A stretch of 64,000 nucleotides of DNA from Saccharothrix algeriensis (GTDB lineage: Bacteria > Actinomycetota > Actinomycetes > Mycobacteriales > Pseudonocardiaceae). Under the pieces are notes generated by a model. It was not told where the DNA came from and did no database searches. It saw nothing but the letters and a program-made list of their open reading frames with translations. The position numbers and the translations under genes are program-made. Each line of letters starts with the position of its first letter. Positions within the stretch are counted from its first letter, which is position 1. Positions 7,963 through 16,902 of this stretch are shown in pieces. Location: the NCBI RefSeq assembly GCF_016907655.1, contig NZ_JAFBCL010000001.1, forward strand, positions 124,001 to 188,000. The letters are read 5' to 3'.

Positions 7963-10320
7963 TCAGTACGGCCACGTCCACTCCCGGACCTCGGGCAGGT
8001 CTTCGCCGTGCTCGCGGATCCAGGTGTGGTGGCGGTTGCGCTGGTCGGTCATGCGCTGGCGCAGCCCGGCGGCCCGCACGCCGAGGCCGGGGACGCGGTC
8101 GACGACGTCGATGACCAGGCGGTAGCGGTCCATGTCGTTGAGCACCAGCATGTCGAACGGCGTGGTGGTGGTGCCCTCCTCCTTGTAGCCGCGCACGTGG
8201 ATGTTGTGGTGGTTGGCGCGGCGGTAGGTCAGGCGGTGGATCAGCCAGGGGTAGCCGTGGTAGGCGAAGATGACCGGCTTGTCCGGGGTGAACAGGGCGT
8301 CGAACTCCCGGTCGGGCATCCCGTGCGGGTGCTCGGTCTCCGGTTGCAGCCGCATCAGGTCCACCACGTTGACCACCCGCACCCGCAGTTCGGGCAGGTG
8401 CTCGCGCAGCAGGGCGGTGGCGGCCATGACCTCCAGCGTCGGCGCGTCGCCGGCGCAGGCCAGCACCACGTCCGGTTCGGACAACCCGTCGTCGGTGCCC
8501 GCCCAGTCCCAGATGCCCGCGCCGCGGGCGCAGTGCAGCGCCGCCTCCTGCGGGCCCAGCCAGTCCGGGGTGGGGTTCTTGCCCGCCACGATGACGTTGA
8601 CGTAGTCGCGGCTGCGCAGGCAGTGGTCGGCCACCGACAGCAGCGTGTTGGTGTCCGGCGGCAGGTAGACGCGGACGACCTCGGCCTTCTTGTTCATGAC
8701 GTGGTCGATGAACCCGGGGTCCTGGTGGGAGAAGCCGTTGTGGTCCTGCCGCCACACGTGCGAGGACAGCAGGTAGTTCAACGACGCCACCGGACGCCGC
8801 CACACCAGCCTGCGGTGCACCTTGAGCCACTTGGCGTGCTGGTTGAACATCGAGTCCACGATGTGGATGAACGCCTCGTAGCAGTTGAACACCCCGTGCC
8901 GCCCGGTCAGCAGGTAGCCCTCCAGGAAGCCCTGGCACAGGTGCTCCGAGAGCACCTCCACCACCCGACCGTCGTGCTCCAGGTGCTCGTCGGTCGGCAG
9001 CACCTGCGCCTGCCACTGCTTCGCGGTCACCTCGTACACCGCGTCCAACCGGTTGGAGGCCGTCTCATCCGGACCGAACAACCGGAAGTTGTCCTCCTCC
9101 GCGTTGAGCGTCAGCACGTCGCGCAGCATCCGGCCCAGCACGCGGGTGGGCTCGGAGTTCGTCGTGCCGTGCTTGGCCACCTCCACCGCGTGCGCCGCCA
9201 CGCCCGGCAACCGCAGATCGCGCAGCAGCAGACCGCCGTTGGCGTACGGGGTGGCGCCCATCCGCAGCGGACCCTCCGGCGCCAGCTCCAGCAACTCCGG
9301 CTTCGGCCGGCCCTCGGCGTCGAACAGTTCCTGCGGCCGGTACGAGCGCAACCACCCCTCCAGGATCTTCAGGTGCTCGGGGTTGTCCCGCACGCCCGAC
9401 AGCGGCACCTGGTGCGACCGCCACGTGCCCTCCACCGGCTTGCCGTCCACTTCGGACGGACCGGTCCAGCCCTTCGGGCTGCGCAGCACGATCATGGGCC
9501 ACCGCGGTCGCTCGGTGTTTCCGGCGCGGGCGGCTTCCTGGATGCGCTTGATCTCGTCGAACACCTCGTCGAAGACCTCGGCCATGCGCGGGTGCATCAC
9601 CTCCGGGTCGTCGCCCTCCACGTAGTGCGGCGCGTAGCCGTAGCCGCGCAGCAGCGCGTCCAGCTCCTCGTGCGGGACGCGCGCCAGGATCGTCGGGTTG
9701 GCGATCTTGTAGCCGTTGAGGTGCAGGATCGGCAACACCGCGCCGTCACGCACCGGATCCAGGAACTTGTTGCCGTGCCAGCTCGCCGCCAGCGGCCCGG
9801 TCTCCGCCTCGCCGTCACCCACGACGCACGCCACGACCAGGTCCGGGTTGTCGAACGCCGCGCCGAACGCGTGCGCCAGCGAGTACCCCAGCTCCCCGCC
9901 CTCGTGGATCGACCCCGGCACCTCCGGCGCCACGTGGCTGGGCACCCCGCCGGGGAAGGAGAACTGGCGGAACAACCGCCGCATCCCGTGCAGGTCCCGC
10001 TGCACGTCCGGGTAGTTCTCGCTGTAGGAGCCCTCCAGCCAGGTGTTGGCCAGCAGCGCCGGGCCGCCGTGCCCGGGACCGGTCACGAACAGCACCTCCT
10101 GCCCGTGCTCGCGGATCACCCGGTTCAGGTGCGCGTACACGAAGTTCAGGCCCGGCGTCGTGCCCCAGTGCCCCAGCAGCCGGGGCTTGATGTGCGCCGG
10201 CGCGAGGGGTTCGGTCAGCAGCGGGTTGTCCAGCAGGTAGATCTGCCCCGCCGACAGGTAGTTCGCGGCCCGCCAGTACGCGTCGACCAGCGACAGGTCC
10301 GTTCCGGTGTTCGACGACAT
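7963..10320 (-). CDS. xfp: Xylulose-5-phosphate/fructose-6-phosphate phosphoketolase
   Basis: This 785-residue thiamine-diphosphate enzyme splits xylulose-5-phosphate (and probably fructose-6-phosphate) with phosphate to give acetyl phosphate. Recognisable parts are the N-terminal domain ([57 protein letters not shown]), the TPP/Mg site region ([20 protein letters not shown]), and the central and C-terminal domains with [19 protein letters not shown] and [17 protein letters not shown]. Length and motifs match bacterial phosphoketolases closely. It sits 27 bases after the universal stress protein gene and 46 bases before acetate kinase, so the three form one operon. The substrate preference cannot be told from sequence by eye. 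Confidence 0.95.
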   Translation of the reverse strand: MSSNTGTDLSLVDAYWRAANYLSAGQIYLLDNPLLTEPLAPAHIKPRLLGHWGTTPGLNFVYAHLNRVIREHGQEVLFVTGPGHGGPALLANTWLEGSYSENYPDVQRDLHGMRRLFRQFSFPGGVPSHVAPEVPGSIHEGGELGYSLAHAFGAAFDNPDLVVACVVGDGEAETGPLAASWHGNKFLDPVRDGAVLPILHLNGYKIANPTILARVPHEELDALLRGYGYAPHYVEGDDPEVMHPRMAEVFDEVFDEIKRIQEAARAGNTERPRWPMIVLRSPKGWTGPSEVDGKPVEGTWRSHQVPLSGVRDNPEHLKILEGWLRSYRPQELFDAEGRPKPELLELAPEGPLRMGATPYANGGLLLRDLRLPGVAAHAVEVAKHGTTNSEPTRVLGRMLRDVLTLNAEEDNFRLFGPDETASNRLDAVYEVTAKQWQAQVLPTDEHLEHDGRVVEVLSEHLCQGFLEGYLLTGRHGVFNCYEAFIHIVDSMFNQHAKWLKVHRRLVWRRPVASLNYLLSSHVWRQDHNGFSHQDPGFIDHVMNKKAEVVRVYLPPDTNTLLSVADHCLRSRDYVNVIVAGKNPTPDWLGPQEAALHCARGAGIWDWAGTDDGLSEPDVVLACAGDAPTLEVMAATALLREHLPELRVRVVNVVDLMRLQPETEHPHGMPDREFDALFTPDKPVIFAYHGYPWLIHRLTYRRANHHNIHVRGYKEEGTTTTPFDMLVLNDMDRYRLVIDVVDRVPGLGVRAAGLRQRMTDQRNRHHTWIREHGEDLPEVREWTWPY

Positions 10321-10347
10321 CGCTCTCCCCTGGGCGTCGTGGCGTGG

Positions 10348-11217
10348 TCAGTCGGCGGCCGGCGGGCGGACCACGGCCAGCGGGCACGGCGCGTGGTGCA
10401 CCAGGGTCTGGCTGGTCGACCCCAGCAGCATCCCCTTGAAACCGCCGCGGCCCCGGCTGCCGACGACGACGAGAGCGGCGCCCGCGGCGAGGGTCAGCAG
10501 CGCCCGCGCCGGCCGCTCGCGCACCACCACCCGGTCCACCCTGACATCCGGGAACTTCTCCTGCCACCCGGCGAGGCGTTCGGCCAGCACCCGGCGCTCC
10601 TCGTCCTCCACCTGCGCCCAGTCGGCGGTGATCCGGTCGCCGAACGGCCCGTCCACGGCGAACTCGCTCCACGCGTGCACGGCGACCAGGGTGGTGTCGC
10701 GCATCGACGCCGCCTCGAACGCGAACCCGATGGCCTGCTCGCTCGCGGGCGACCCGTCGATGCCGACCACGACCGGGCCTTCGGCGGGCGCCTCCTCGCG
10801 CACCACGACGACCGGGCACTCGCCGTGCGCCACGACGGCCACCGCGACCGAGCCGACGATCATCCCGGTGAACCCGCCCAGCCCGCGCGACCCGAGCACG
10901 ACCAGGCGGGCGCGCTTGGACTCCCACACCATCGCGCCGGCCGCGCCCGAGTGCTCCAGCGACACCGAGACCTCCACGTCGGCGGTCCCGCGCGCGACGG
11001 ACTCGGCCTCGGCCAGCCACTGCCTGCCCTGCTCCTCCAGCGCCCGGCGCACCTCGTACCCGCTCAGCACCACCTCCGGGTAGCCGCGGGAAGGCAGCAG
11101 GTAGGCGTGCACCAGCTTGAGCGGCACCCGGTGCCGGGCGGCCTCCGCGGCGGCCCACCGCACCGCCGCCGTCGACGAAGCCGAACCGTCCACCCCGACC
11201 ACGATCGGAACTCCCAT
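10348..11217 (-). CDS. Universal stress protein with two UspA domains
   Basis: The 289-residue protein contains two tandem UspA domains. The first begins MGVPIVVGVDGSASSTAAV and carries an ATP-loop pattern ending VVLGSRGLGGFTGMIVGSVA (about 115-135). The second begins at about residue 147 (PVVVGIDGSPASEQAI) and ends with VVVGSRGRGGFKGMLLGSTS. Both G-x2-G-x9-G-S/T loops look intact, so it likely binds ATP. Tandem-domain proteins of this kind are typical of the DosR dormancy regulon in mycobacteria. It is the first gene of an operon with phosphoketolase and acetate kinase and diverges from an Acg-like nitroreductase. A TAGCGT (revcomp of 11266-11271) may be its -10. Confidence 0.93.
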   Translation of the reverse strand: MGVPIVVGVDGSASSTAAVRWAAAEAARHRVPLKLVHAYLLPSRGYPEVVLSGYEVRRALEEQGRQWLAEAESVARGTADVEVSVSLEHSGAAGAMVWESKRARLVVLGSRGLGGFTGMIVGSVAVAVVAHGECPVVVVREEAPAEGPVVVGIDGSPASEQAIGFAFEAASMRDTTLVAVHAWSEFAVDGPFGDRITADWAQVEDEERRVLAERLAGWQEKFPDVRVDRVVVRERPARALLTLAAGAALVVVGSRGRGGFKGMLLGSTSQTLVHHAPCPLAVVRPPAAD

Positions 11218-11302
11218 GGGTCAATCCTTTCCGAATCCACCGCGACCCGCGCGTCGACGGCACCGACGCTAGGCACGCCGGGGGCCGGCGGCAGCGGGCG
11301 GA

Positions 11303-11331
11303 GGTCCCGGTCCGACCGGGCCCTTGGACCG
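11303..11331. promoter_or_regulatory. Near-perfect palindrome overlapping a DosR-like box
   Basis: Bases 11303-11323 form a 21-base inverted repeat centred on CGGTCCGACCG with one mismatch between 10-base arms. It overlaps GGGCCCTTGGACCG (11318-11331), which matches the mycobacterial DosR consensus GGGACTTTAGTCCC at 9 of 14 positions by eye. It lies 30-60 bases upstream of the putative -10 of the leftward universal-stress-protein operon, a normal place for an activator. Family-based inference only. Confidence 0.4.
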
Positions 11332-11400
11332 CGTCGGGACACCGGGTCGCCGTGCCGGCCACCGGACGGGTGAGGGGGAGCCGCCGGTCCCGGCCCGCCC

Positions 11401-11414
11401 GGGACCTTCGGCCG
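11401..11414. promoter_or_regulatory. DosR-like box upstream of the Acg-like nitroreductase
   Basis: GGGACCTTCGGCCG matches the DosR consensus GGGACTTTAGTCCC at 10 of 14 positions, and GGGAC-N4-GGCC is a form seen in real mycobacterial sites. It is about 70 bases before the nitroreductase start. With the box at 11318 it would place both divergent units under one hypoxia regulator. No dosRS gene is in the window. Confidence 0.45.
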
Positions 11415-11485
11415 TGTGCGCGGGCCGCGCGGCGGCGGACAGTGGGTGTCGGCTGGATCGACCGGGTGAATGCGAGGTGGCGGCG

Positions 11486-12517
11486 GTGGACGGGACGACG
11501 ACGGGCGAAGCGGTGGTGGACCCGACCGCGGCGGGCGGGGCGGCGAACGGGCTGACCGGGGCGCTCGGGCTGCCGCCGGAGGAGGTGGAGCGGGTGCTGG
11601 AGCTGGCCGCGCTCGCGCCGTCGGTGCACAACACCCAGCCGTGGCGGTTCCTCCCGGCGCACGACCGGATCGAGGTCCACCCGGACCTCACCCGGCGGCT
11701 GCCCGCGACCGACCCGGAGGACCGGGAGCTGCGGCTCGCCTGCGGCGCGGCCCTGTTCAACCTGCGGCTCGCGGTGCGGGCGCGCGGCATCCGGCCGCTG
11801 GTCTCGCTGCTGCCCGGCGGCGACGCGCTGGCGGCGGTGCGGCGCGGCGGCCGGCTCCCGGCCGACGAGGAGGTGCGGCGGCTGCTCGCGGCCGTGCCCG
11901 CGCGGCGGACCAACCGCAAGCCGTTCCGCGACGTGCCCGTGCCGGTGGCGCACCGGCGGGCGCTGGTGCGCGCGGCCGAGCGGGAGCGGTCGTGGCTGCA
12001 CGTCGTCACCGGCCCCGAGCAGCGCTTCCGGCTCCAGCAGCTGGTCGCGAAGGCGCACCGGGCGCAGGCGGGCGACGAGCGCGTCCGGGCCGAGCTGGCC
12101 GCGTGGACCGGCCGCCGGTCCGGCGACGGCGTGCCGCCCGGGTCCGCCGGCGTCCGCCCCGCGCCGCAGGACGAGTGGGCGCTGCGCGACTTCGGGGCGG
12201 GTGAGCGCCCGCCGGGCAAGGACTACGAGCCCGACCCGCTGGTGGTCGTGCTGTGCTCGTTCTACGCCGGGCCGCCGGCCGAGCTGCAGACCGGCCAGGC
12301 CCTGCAGCGCGTGCTGCTGACCGCCACGTCGCTCGGGCTGTCCGCCTCGTTCCTGTCCCAGCCGGTCGAGGTGCGCCCGGTGCGCGACGAGCTGCGCCGC
12401 GCGCTGGGCGGCATGGTGGTCCCGCAGGCCGTGCTGCGCCTGGGGTTCGGCTCGCCCGTGCCGCGGTCGCCGCGCCGCGCCGTGCGCGACCTGCTGGTGG
12501 AGCGCGCCGCCCGCTGA
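11486..12517 (+). CDS. Acg-like nitroreductase family protein
   Basis: The 343-residue protein resembles the Acg (Rv2032) group, which carries two half nitroreductase folds and sequesters FMN rather than acting as a classic nitroreductase. Visible motifs are LAALAPSVHNTQPWRF (about 36-51), the usual N-terminal flavin-binding stretch, ARRTNRKPFRDVPVP in the middle, and LCSFYAGPPAELQTGQALQRVLLTA with LGLSASFLSQPVEV in the second half. The GTG at 11486 is chosen because GAGG sits eight bases upstream; a GTG at 11477 is an alternative. It diverges from the stress protein, phosphoketolase and acetate kinase operon across a spacer with DosR-like boxes. Mycobacterial relatives of this gene and of the stress protein belong to the DosR regulon. 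Confidence 0.85.
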   Translation: MDGTTTGEAVVDPTAAGGAANGLTGALGLPPEEVERVLELAALAPSVHNTQPWRFLPAHDRIEVHPDLTRRLPATDPEDRELRLACGAALFNLRLAVRARGIRPLVSLLPGGDALAAVRRGGRLPADEEVRRLLAAVPARRTNRKPFRDVPVPVAHRRALVRAAERERSWLHVVTGPEQRFRLQQLVAKAHRAQAGDERVRAELAAWTGRRSGDGVPPGSAGVRPAPQDEWALRDFGAGERPPGKDYEPDPLVVVLCSFYAGPPAELQTGQALQRVLLTATSLGLSASFLSQPVEVRPVRDELRRALGGMVVPQAVLRLGFGSPVPRSPRRAVRDLLVERAAR

Positions 12518-12542
12518 TCACCCCGGCGGCTAGGCTGGCCCC

Positions 12543-13508
12543 GTGCCACGTACCCGCCGCTACCGGCACGGCGTGCTGGAGGCCGAGGGGTTCCCCGTCG
12601 GCGACGTCGCCGACCACCTCGGGGACCGGGACGTCACCGTGTGGGTCGACCTGTGCGGCCCGTCGCCCGACGAGCTGGCGCGCCTGGCCGAGGAGCTGGG
12701 CCTGCACGAGCTGGCGGTGGAGGACGCGCTGCACCCGCACGAGCGCCCCAAGCTCGACCGGTACGACACGCACTGCTTCCTGTCCGCCTACGCCGTGCGG
12801 CTGGACGCCGACTCGGGGCGGCTGACCACCTCCGAGCTGTCGGCGTTCCTCACCCCGCGGGCGCTGGTGACGGTGCGCGCCGACGACGGGTTCGACGTGG
12901 ACGCCCTCACCGCCCGGTGGGACTCCTCGCCGCGGCTGGCCCGCAGCGGCGTCGGCTTCCTCGCGCACGGGCTGCTGGACGCCGTGGTGGACGGCCACTT
13001 CGAGGCCGTCCAGGCGCTGGACGACCACATCGAGCACCTGGAGGACCTGATCTTCGCCGACCACCCGGACGACCGCGAGGTGCAGCGCCGCGGGCTGGCG
13101 CTGCGCAGGTCGCTGGTCACGCTGCGGCGGGTGGTGCTGCCGATGCGCGAGGTGGTCAACGGCCTGATGCGCCACGACGTCGTGGACACCACGATGATGC
13201 CCTACTACCAGGACGTCTACGACCACGTGCTGCGCGCGACGGAGTGGACCGAGTCGCTGCGGGAGACGGTCGCCACCATCCGGGAGACCCAGCTCAACAT
13301 CCAGGGCAACCGGCTGAACCTGATCATGAAGAAGGTGACGGGCTGGGCGGCGGTGATCGCGGTGCCCACCGCGATCACCGGGTTCTACGGGCAGAACGTG
13401 CCCTACCCCGGCGCGGACCAGCCGTGGGGCTTCTGGGTGTCGACCGCCGCGATCCTGGGCGTGTCCGGCGGGCTGTACGCGCTGTTCAAGCGCCGCGACT
13501 GGCTCTGA
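12543..13508 (+). CDS. CorA-family divalent cation transporter with a GQN variant motif
   Basis: This 321-residue inner-membrane protein has the long helical cytoplasmic domain and two C-terminal membrane helices of CorA. The family signature normally reads GMN at the end of the first membrane helix. Here it is GQN (residues 283-285, FYGQNVPYPG), followed by the second helix (FWVSTAAILGVSGGLYALF) and a basic tail (KRRDWL). The Met-to-Gln change is in the ion-selectivity loop, so transport specificity might differ from magnesium; GxN variants are known in the wider 2-TM-GxN group. It starts at a GTG 25 bases after the nitroreductase stop and may be cotranscribed with it. Confidence 0.88.
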   Translation: MPRTRRYRHGVLEAEGFPVGDVADHLGDRDVTVWVDLCGPSPDELARLAEELGLHELAVEDALHPHERPKLDRYDTHCFLSAYAVRLDADSGRLTTSELSAFLTPRALVTVRADDGFDVDALTARWDSSPRLARSGVGFLAHGLLDAVVDGHFEAVQALDDHIEHLEDLIFADHPDDREVQRRGLALRRSLVTLRRVVLPMREVVNGLMRHDVVDTTMMPYYQDVYDHVLRATEWTESLRETVATIRETQLNIQGNRLNLIMKKVTGWAAVIAVPTAITGFYGQNVPYPGADQPWGFWVSTAAILGVSGGLYALFKRRDWL

Positions 13509-13639
13509 CGCGGTGCGCGACCTGCCCCCTGGGCCGGTTGTGAGCGCGGCTTGGCCGGGCCGGCGCCGACGGCGGTGGGTGCGGCTCCCGGTCCGACCGG
13601 CGTGGCGCCGGTGGCCGGGCTCGTCCGGCCGGCGCGTGC

Positions 13640-14461
13640 TCAGGGCTTGCGCCCCACCGCGGCCAGCAGCGACGCGTGCGACGGCGGGCCGGTGACGAGG
13701 GAGATGCCCTCCTCCGGCCGCCACTGCGAGGTGTAGACCAGGCCGGGCTCCACCACCTCCAGGCCGTCGAACAGCCCGGCGATCCACTCCCGCGAGCGCG
13801 CGACGCCCGCCGAGGACGTGGTCTTCGACAGCTCCACCAGGTCGCTCACCTCGCGGCCGGTGTCGCCGTCGTCGGCCAGGTGCGACAGCACGAGGTGACT
13901 GCCGGGCGGCACGGCGTCCAGGTAGGCCGCGACGGTGGCCGCCGCCCGGTCCGCGTCCAGCACGAAGTGCAGCGACGAGGCCAGCACGACGGCCACCGGG
14001 CGGTCGAGGTCCAGCAGCCGCCGCGTGGTGGGGTGCCCGAGGACGTGGTCCGGGTCCGCGAGGTCGGCCTCCACGACGCCCGCGTGCGGCACGCCCGCGA
14101 GGACCACCTCGCAGTGCGCCACCGCGACCGGCTCGCGGTCGACGTAGACGACCCGGCTCGTCGGGTCCTGCCGCCGGGCCAGCTCGTGCACGCCGAGCCC
14201 CGTGGGCATCCCGGAGCCCAGGTCGAGGAACTGCCGGGCGCCGTCGGCCGCGCAGTAGCGCACGGCCCGGCCGAGGAAGCGCCGGTTGTGCCGGGCCAGG
14301 TCCCGCACCCAGGGCATCGCCTCCACCGCCCGGCGCGCGAACTCCCGGTCGACGGCGAAGTTCCGGTTGCCGCCCAGCAGGTAGTCGTACACCCGGGCCG
14401 GGTTGGCGCGCTGGACGTCGACGTGGCGCGGAACCCACTCCCCGGCGCTCACCGTGTTCAT
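13640..14461 (-). CDS. SAM-dependent methyltransferase, DUF574 (PF04672) family
   Basis: The 273-residue protein matches the large actinomycete family of presumed S-adenosylmethionine methyltransferases. Its N-terminus contains HVDVQRANPARVYDYLLGGN, the family hallmark, followed by a SAM-binding loop (FLDLGSGMPTGLGVHELA, about 88-105) and an acidic strand end (VVYVDREPVAVAH). The substrate of this family is unknown; members are numerous in Streptomyces-like genomes and some lie in biosynthetic clusters. It stands alone, converging with the CorA gene. The upstream spacer is relatively A+T-rich and includes the palindrome CATTATGCGTAATG (14589-14602). Confidence 0.9.
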   Translation of the reverse strand: MNTVSAGEWVPRHVDVQRANPARVYDYLLGGNRNFAVDREFARRAVEAMPWVRDLARHNRRFLGRAVRYCAADGARQFLDLGSGMPTGLGVHELARRQDPTSRVVYVDREPVAVAHCEVVLAGVPHAGVVEADLADPDHVLGHPTTRRLLDLDRPVAVVLASSLHFVLDADRAAATVAAYLDAVPPGSHLVLSHLADDGDTGREVSDLVELSKTTSSAGVARSREWIAGLFDGLEVVEPGLVYTSQWRPEEGISLVTGPPSHASLLAAVGRKP

Positions 14462-14588
14462 CTCCCACCAATGGGTCGACGGATGCGCGGAAAGCGTAGT
14501 GGTCGCTGGTCAACCACCCGGTTGCCAGTACACGATCGGGCGAGAATCCCTACCTGAAAGAATGCAGGAATACTACGGTAACGGTCCG

Positions 14589-14602
14589 CATTATGCGTAA
14601 TG
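14589..14602. promoter_or_regulatory. Candidate operator palindrome
   Basis: CATTA-TGCG-TAATG is a perfect 5-bp inverted repeat in the A+T-richer part of the 253-base gap (14462-14714) between two leftward genes, about 130 bases upstream of the DUF574 methyltransferase start. I see no gene in the gap. The regulator is unknown. Confidence 0.3.
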
Positions 14603-14714
14603 TCCCGCTCGCCTTCCCCGAAAGGGCGCTCGGCGCGTCGCGATCGCGCAAGGCGCCGTCACCTCCGCCGGCCGCGCGGCCCCGGTGACCGGCCGGCCGC
14701 GCCGAGGGGGCCGG

Positions 14715-15167
14715 TCACTTCTCCCGGTCCAGCGAGCCCCACTCGCCGTCGTGCCGCCGCACCAGCTCCTCGCACTGCCGCAGCACGTCCTCGGAGACCC
14801 ACGCGACGGGCTCCTCGCAGCGCACCAGCGGCTCGTTGTCCGGTCCGCGCCCGGCCTCCGACCCGACCAGCAGCCACGGCCGGACGCCGGGCCCGCGCCG
14901 CCGCGGCAGGTGGCGGTAGTCGTACAGGCGGCGCGCCACCCACACCTTCAGCGACCGGTCGCCCCACCACGGCTCGACCGCCAGCGGGTTCGCGGACAGG
15001 CCGGGCAGGCGGATCCCGGTCAGCCCGTCCCTGCTGCACCCGCCGGCGTCCACCTCCGGCCCCCTGGACCAGCGCACGAACAGCTCCGACCCGCGCTCCT
15101 CGACCAGCTGCACCAGCTCGGCGAGGTCGGTCAGCGTGCGCATCTCCTGCGGATCGTCTGTGCCCAT
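14715..15167 (-). CDS. Small conserved actinobacterial protein (DUF6098-like)
   Basis: This 150-residue soluble protein reminds me of the DUF6098 family of actinomycetes, a recollection I could not verify. It has an N-terminal helix ([16 protein letters not shown]), then RWSRGPEVD, a serine/glycine-rich stretch ([22 protein letters not shown]), a central segment [19 protein letters not shown], and a C-terminal helix rich in charged residues. No catalytic motif or membrane segment is visible. The ATG at 15167 is used; another Met eight codons later is possible. It diverges from the FAD-Rieske gene 60 bases away, so the two may share a control region. Confidence 0.7.
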   Translation of the reverse strand: MGTDDPQEMRTLTDLAELVQLVEERGSELFVRWSRGPEVDAGGCSRDGLTGIRLPGLSANPLAVEPWWGDRSLKVWVARRLYDYRHLPRRRGPGVRPWLLVGSEAGRGPDNEPLVRCEEPVAWVSEDVLRQCEELVRRHDGEWGSLDREK

Positions 15168-15227
15168 GTCGGGGGCATTGCCCGCCCCGCCCGGTTCAAA
15201 CGCCGCCACCACGGGTACGTGGTGCCC

Positions 15228-16718
15228 ATGCCTCGCGAAACGGTGACCGCCGCCCACTCGCTGTGGACGGCCGACCTGCCCGACAACGCCTACCCCGCGG
15301 TCCGCGACACCCGCGTCGACGTCGCGGTGGTCGGCGGCGGCATCGCCGGGGTGACCACGGCGCTGCGCCTCAAGCGGGCGGGCCTGACCGTGGCCGTCGT
15401 GGAGGCCGACCGGGTCGGCGGCGGGGTCAGCGGCAACAACACCGCCAAGGTGACCGCCCTGCAGTCCACCGTCTACTCCACCATCACCGACAAGCACGGC
15501 ACGGGCGCGGCGGCCGACTACGCGACGGCCAGCCTCGCCGGCGTCGCCGAGGTCGCCGCCCTGGCCGGTTCGGTGGACTGCGACCTGCGCCGCGCGCCCG
15601 CCTACACCTACGCGTTCGGCCCGGACGAGCTGCCCGCCGTCGAGCACGAGGGCCTGGCCGCCGCGCGGGCGGGTCTGCCGGTCGACCGCGACCGCGGCGA
15701 GGGCATGGGCGTGCCGTTCGAGGTCTACGGCGCGGTCCGGCTGGACGACCAGCTGGCCCTGCACCCCGTGCGCTACGTGCGGGGCCTGGCGGCCCTGGTC
15801 GACGGCGACGGCAGCCACGTGTTCGAGCACAGCCGCGCCACGCACGTCTCCGAGGGCTCCCCGTGCCGGGTGCACACCGCGACCGGCGACGTCACCGCGG
15901 ACCGCGTCGTGATCGCCACCCACTACCCGATCCTGGACCGCGGCGTCTACTTCGCCCGCCTGGAGCCGACGCGCTCCTACTGCGTGGCCGTCGGCCTGCG
16001 CTCCGGCGCGCCGCCCACCGGCCTGGCGATCAGCGCCGGCAGCCCGTCGTGGTCCCTGTCGGCCTACCGCGACCAGCTGATCGTGTGCGGCCAGGGCCAC
16101 CCGACCGGTGACCGGCCCGGCGAGCCCTACGCCGTGCTGGAGGCGTTCGCGCGCGAGCACTGGGACGTCGAGGAGGTCACCCACCGCTGGTCCGCCCAGG
16201 ACCCGAGCGCCTACGACCAGCTGCCCATGGTCGGCCCGTACACGCCCGGCTCGACCCGGCTGTTCGTCGCGACCGGCTTCATGAAGTGGGGCCTGTCCGG
16301 CGGCACGTTCGCGGCGATGCTGCTGTCCGACCTGATCACCGGCGTGGACAACCCGTGGGCGGCGCGGTTCAGCCCGCACCGCTTCTCCCTCAAGTCCGCG
16401 CCCAAGCTGCTGGAGCTCAACGGCAGGACCGCGGCCAGCATGGTCGGCGACCGCCTGCGCCCGCCGGACACGCGGGACCTCGCCGACGTGCCGCGCGGCC
16501 AGGCGCGGGTGGTCGGCAAGTCGGGCGTCTACCGCGACGAGGACGACACCCTGCACGCGGTCTCGCTGCGCTGCACCCACCTGGGCTGCCTGGTGCGGTT
16601 CAACGACGCCGAGCGCAGCTGGGACTGCCCGTGCCACGGCTCCCGCTTCGACGTGGACGGCAACGTCCTGGAGGGCCCGGCCACCAAGCCGCTCACCCGC
16701 CACGACGTCGACTGCTGA
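15228..16718 (+). CDS. FAD-dependent oxidoreductase fused to a Rieske iron-sulfur domain
   Basis: The 496-residue protein begins with a DAO-type FAD-binding fold ([20 protein letters not shown], about 25-44). It continues through a substrate-binding region ([32 protein letters not shown]) and ends with a C-terminal Rieske domain. The cluster ligands are CTHLGC (about 445-450) and CPCHGSRFD (about 463-471), the C-x-H and C-x-x-H pair for a 2Fe-2S cluster. Such fusions are known in bacteria but the substrate is generally not. The ATG at 15228 gives [13 protein letters not shown], typical of homologues that begin with a short SxWxx segment. Two hairpins follow the gene. Confidence 0.9.
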   Translation: MPRETVTAAHSLWTADLPDNAYPAVRDTRVDVAVVGGGIAGVTTALRLKRAGLTVAVVEADRVGGGVSGNNTAKVTALQSTVYSTITDKHGTGAAADYATASLAGVAEVAALAGSVDCDLRRAPAYTYAFGPDELPAVEHEGLAAARAGLPVDRDRGEGMGVPFEVYGAVRLDDQLALHPVRYVRGLAALVDGDGSHVFEHSRATHVSEGSPCRVHTATGDVTADRVVIATHYPILDRGVYFARLEPTRSYCVAVGLRSGAPPTGLAISAGSPSWSLSAYRDQLIVCGQGHPTGDRPGEPYAVLEAFAREHWDVEEVTHRWSAQDPSAYDQLPMVGPYTPGSTRLFVATGFMKWGLSGGTFAAMLLSDLITGVDNPWAARFSPHRFSLKSAPKLLELNGRTAASMVGDRLRPPDTRDLADVPRGQARVVGKSGVYRDEDDTLHAVSLRCTHLGCLVRFNDAERSWDCPCHGSRFDVDGNVLEGPATKPLTRHDVDC

Positions 16719-16743
16719 CCCGGCCGGACCTCCCCGAACCGGT

Positions 16744-16781
16744 GGAGGGGATCTTCCCTCCTGGGCGCGGGGGTTCCCCCG
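16744..16781. terminator. Tandem short hairpins between convergent genes
   Basis: GGAGGG-N6-CCCTCC (16744-16761) and CGGGGG-TT-CCCCCG (16768-16781) lie downstream of the FAD-Rieske gene in the 184-base convergent gap. They probably terminate transcription. Confidence 0.45.
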
Positions 16782-16902
16782 TGCTGCGTCACACCACCCT
16801 CGTCGGCGCCTCGTGCGCGCCGTTCCTGCCGGGCGGGTCGGACCGGCCGGTCGTCGGGCGCGCGGCGGGCGATGCCGCACGGCGCGCGCCCGCGCCGCGT
16901 CA

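Noticed and set aside
7540-11373. Very long open frame on the + strand across acetate kinase, phosphoketolase and stress-protein genes.
   Set aside because: It is antisense to three clear enzymes and its translation is low-complexity His/Arg/Gln-rich, the usual artefact of G+C-rich third codon positions.
14403-14600. Possible 65-codon gene on the + strand overlapping the methyltransferase start.
   Set aside because: It overlaps the 5' end of a convincing gene on the other strand, has no ribosome binding site, and its product shows no recognisable feature.
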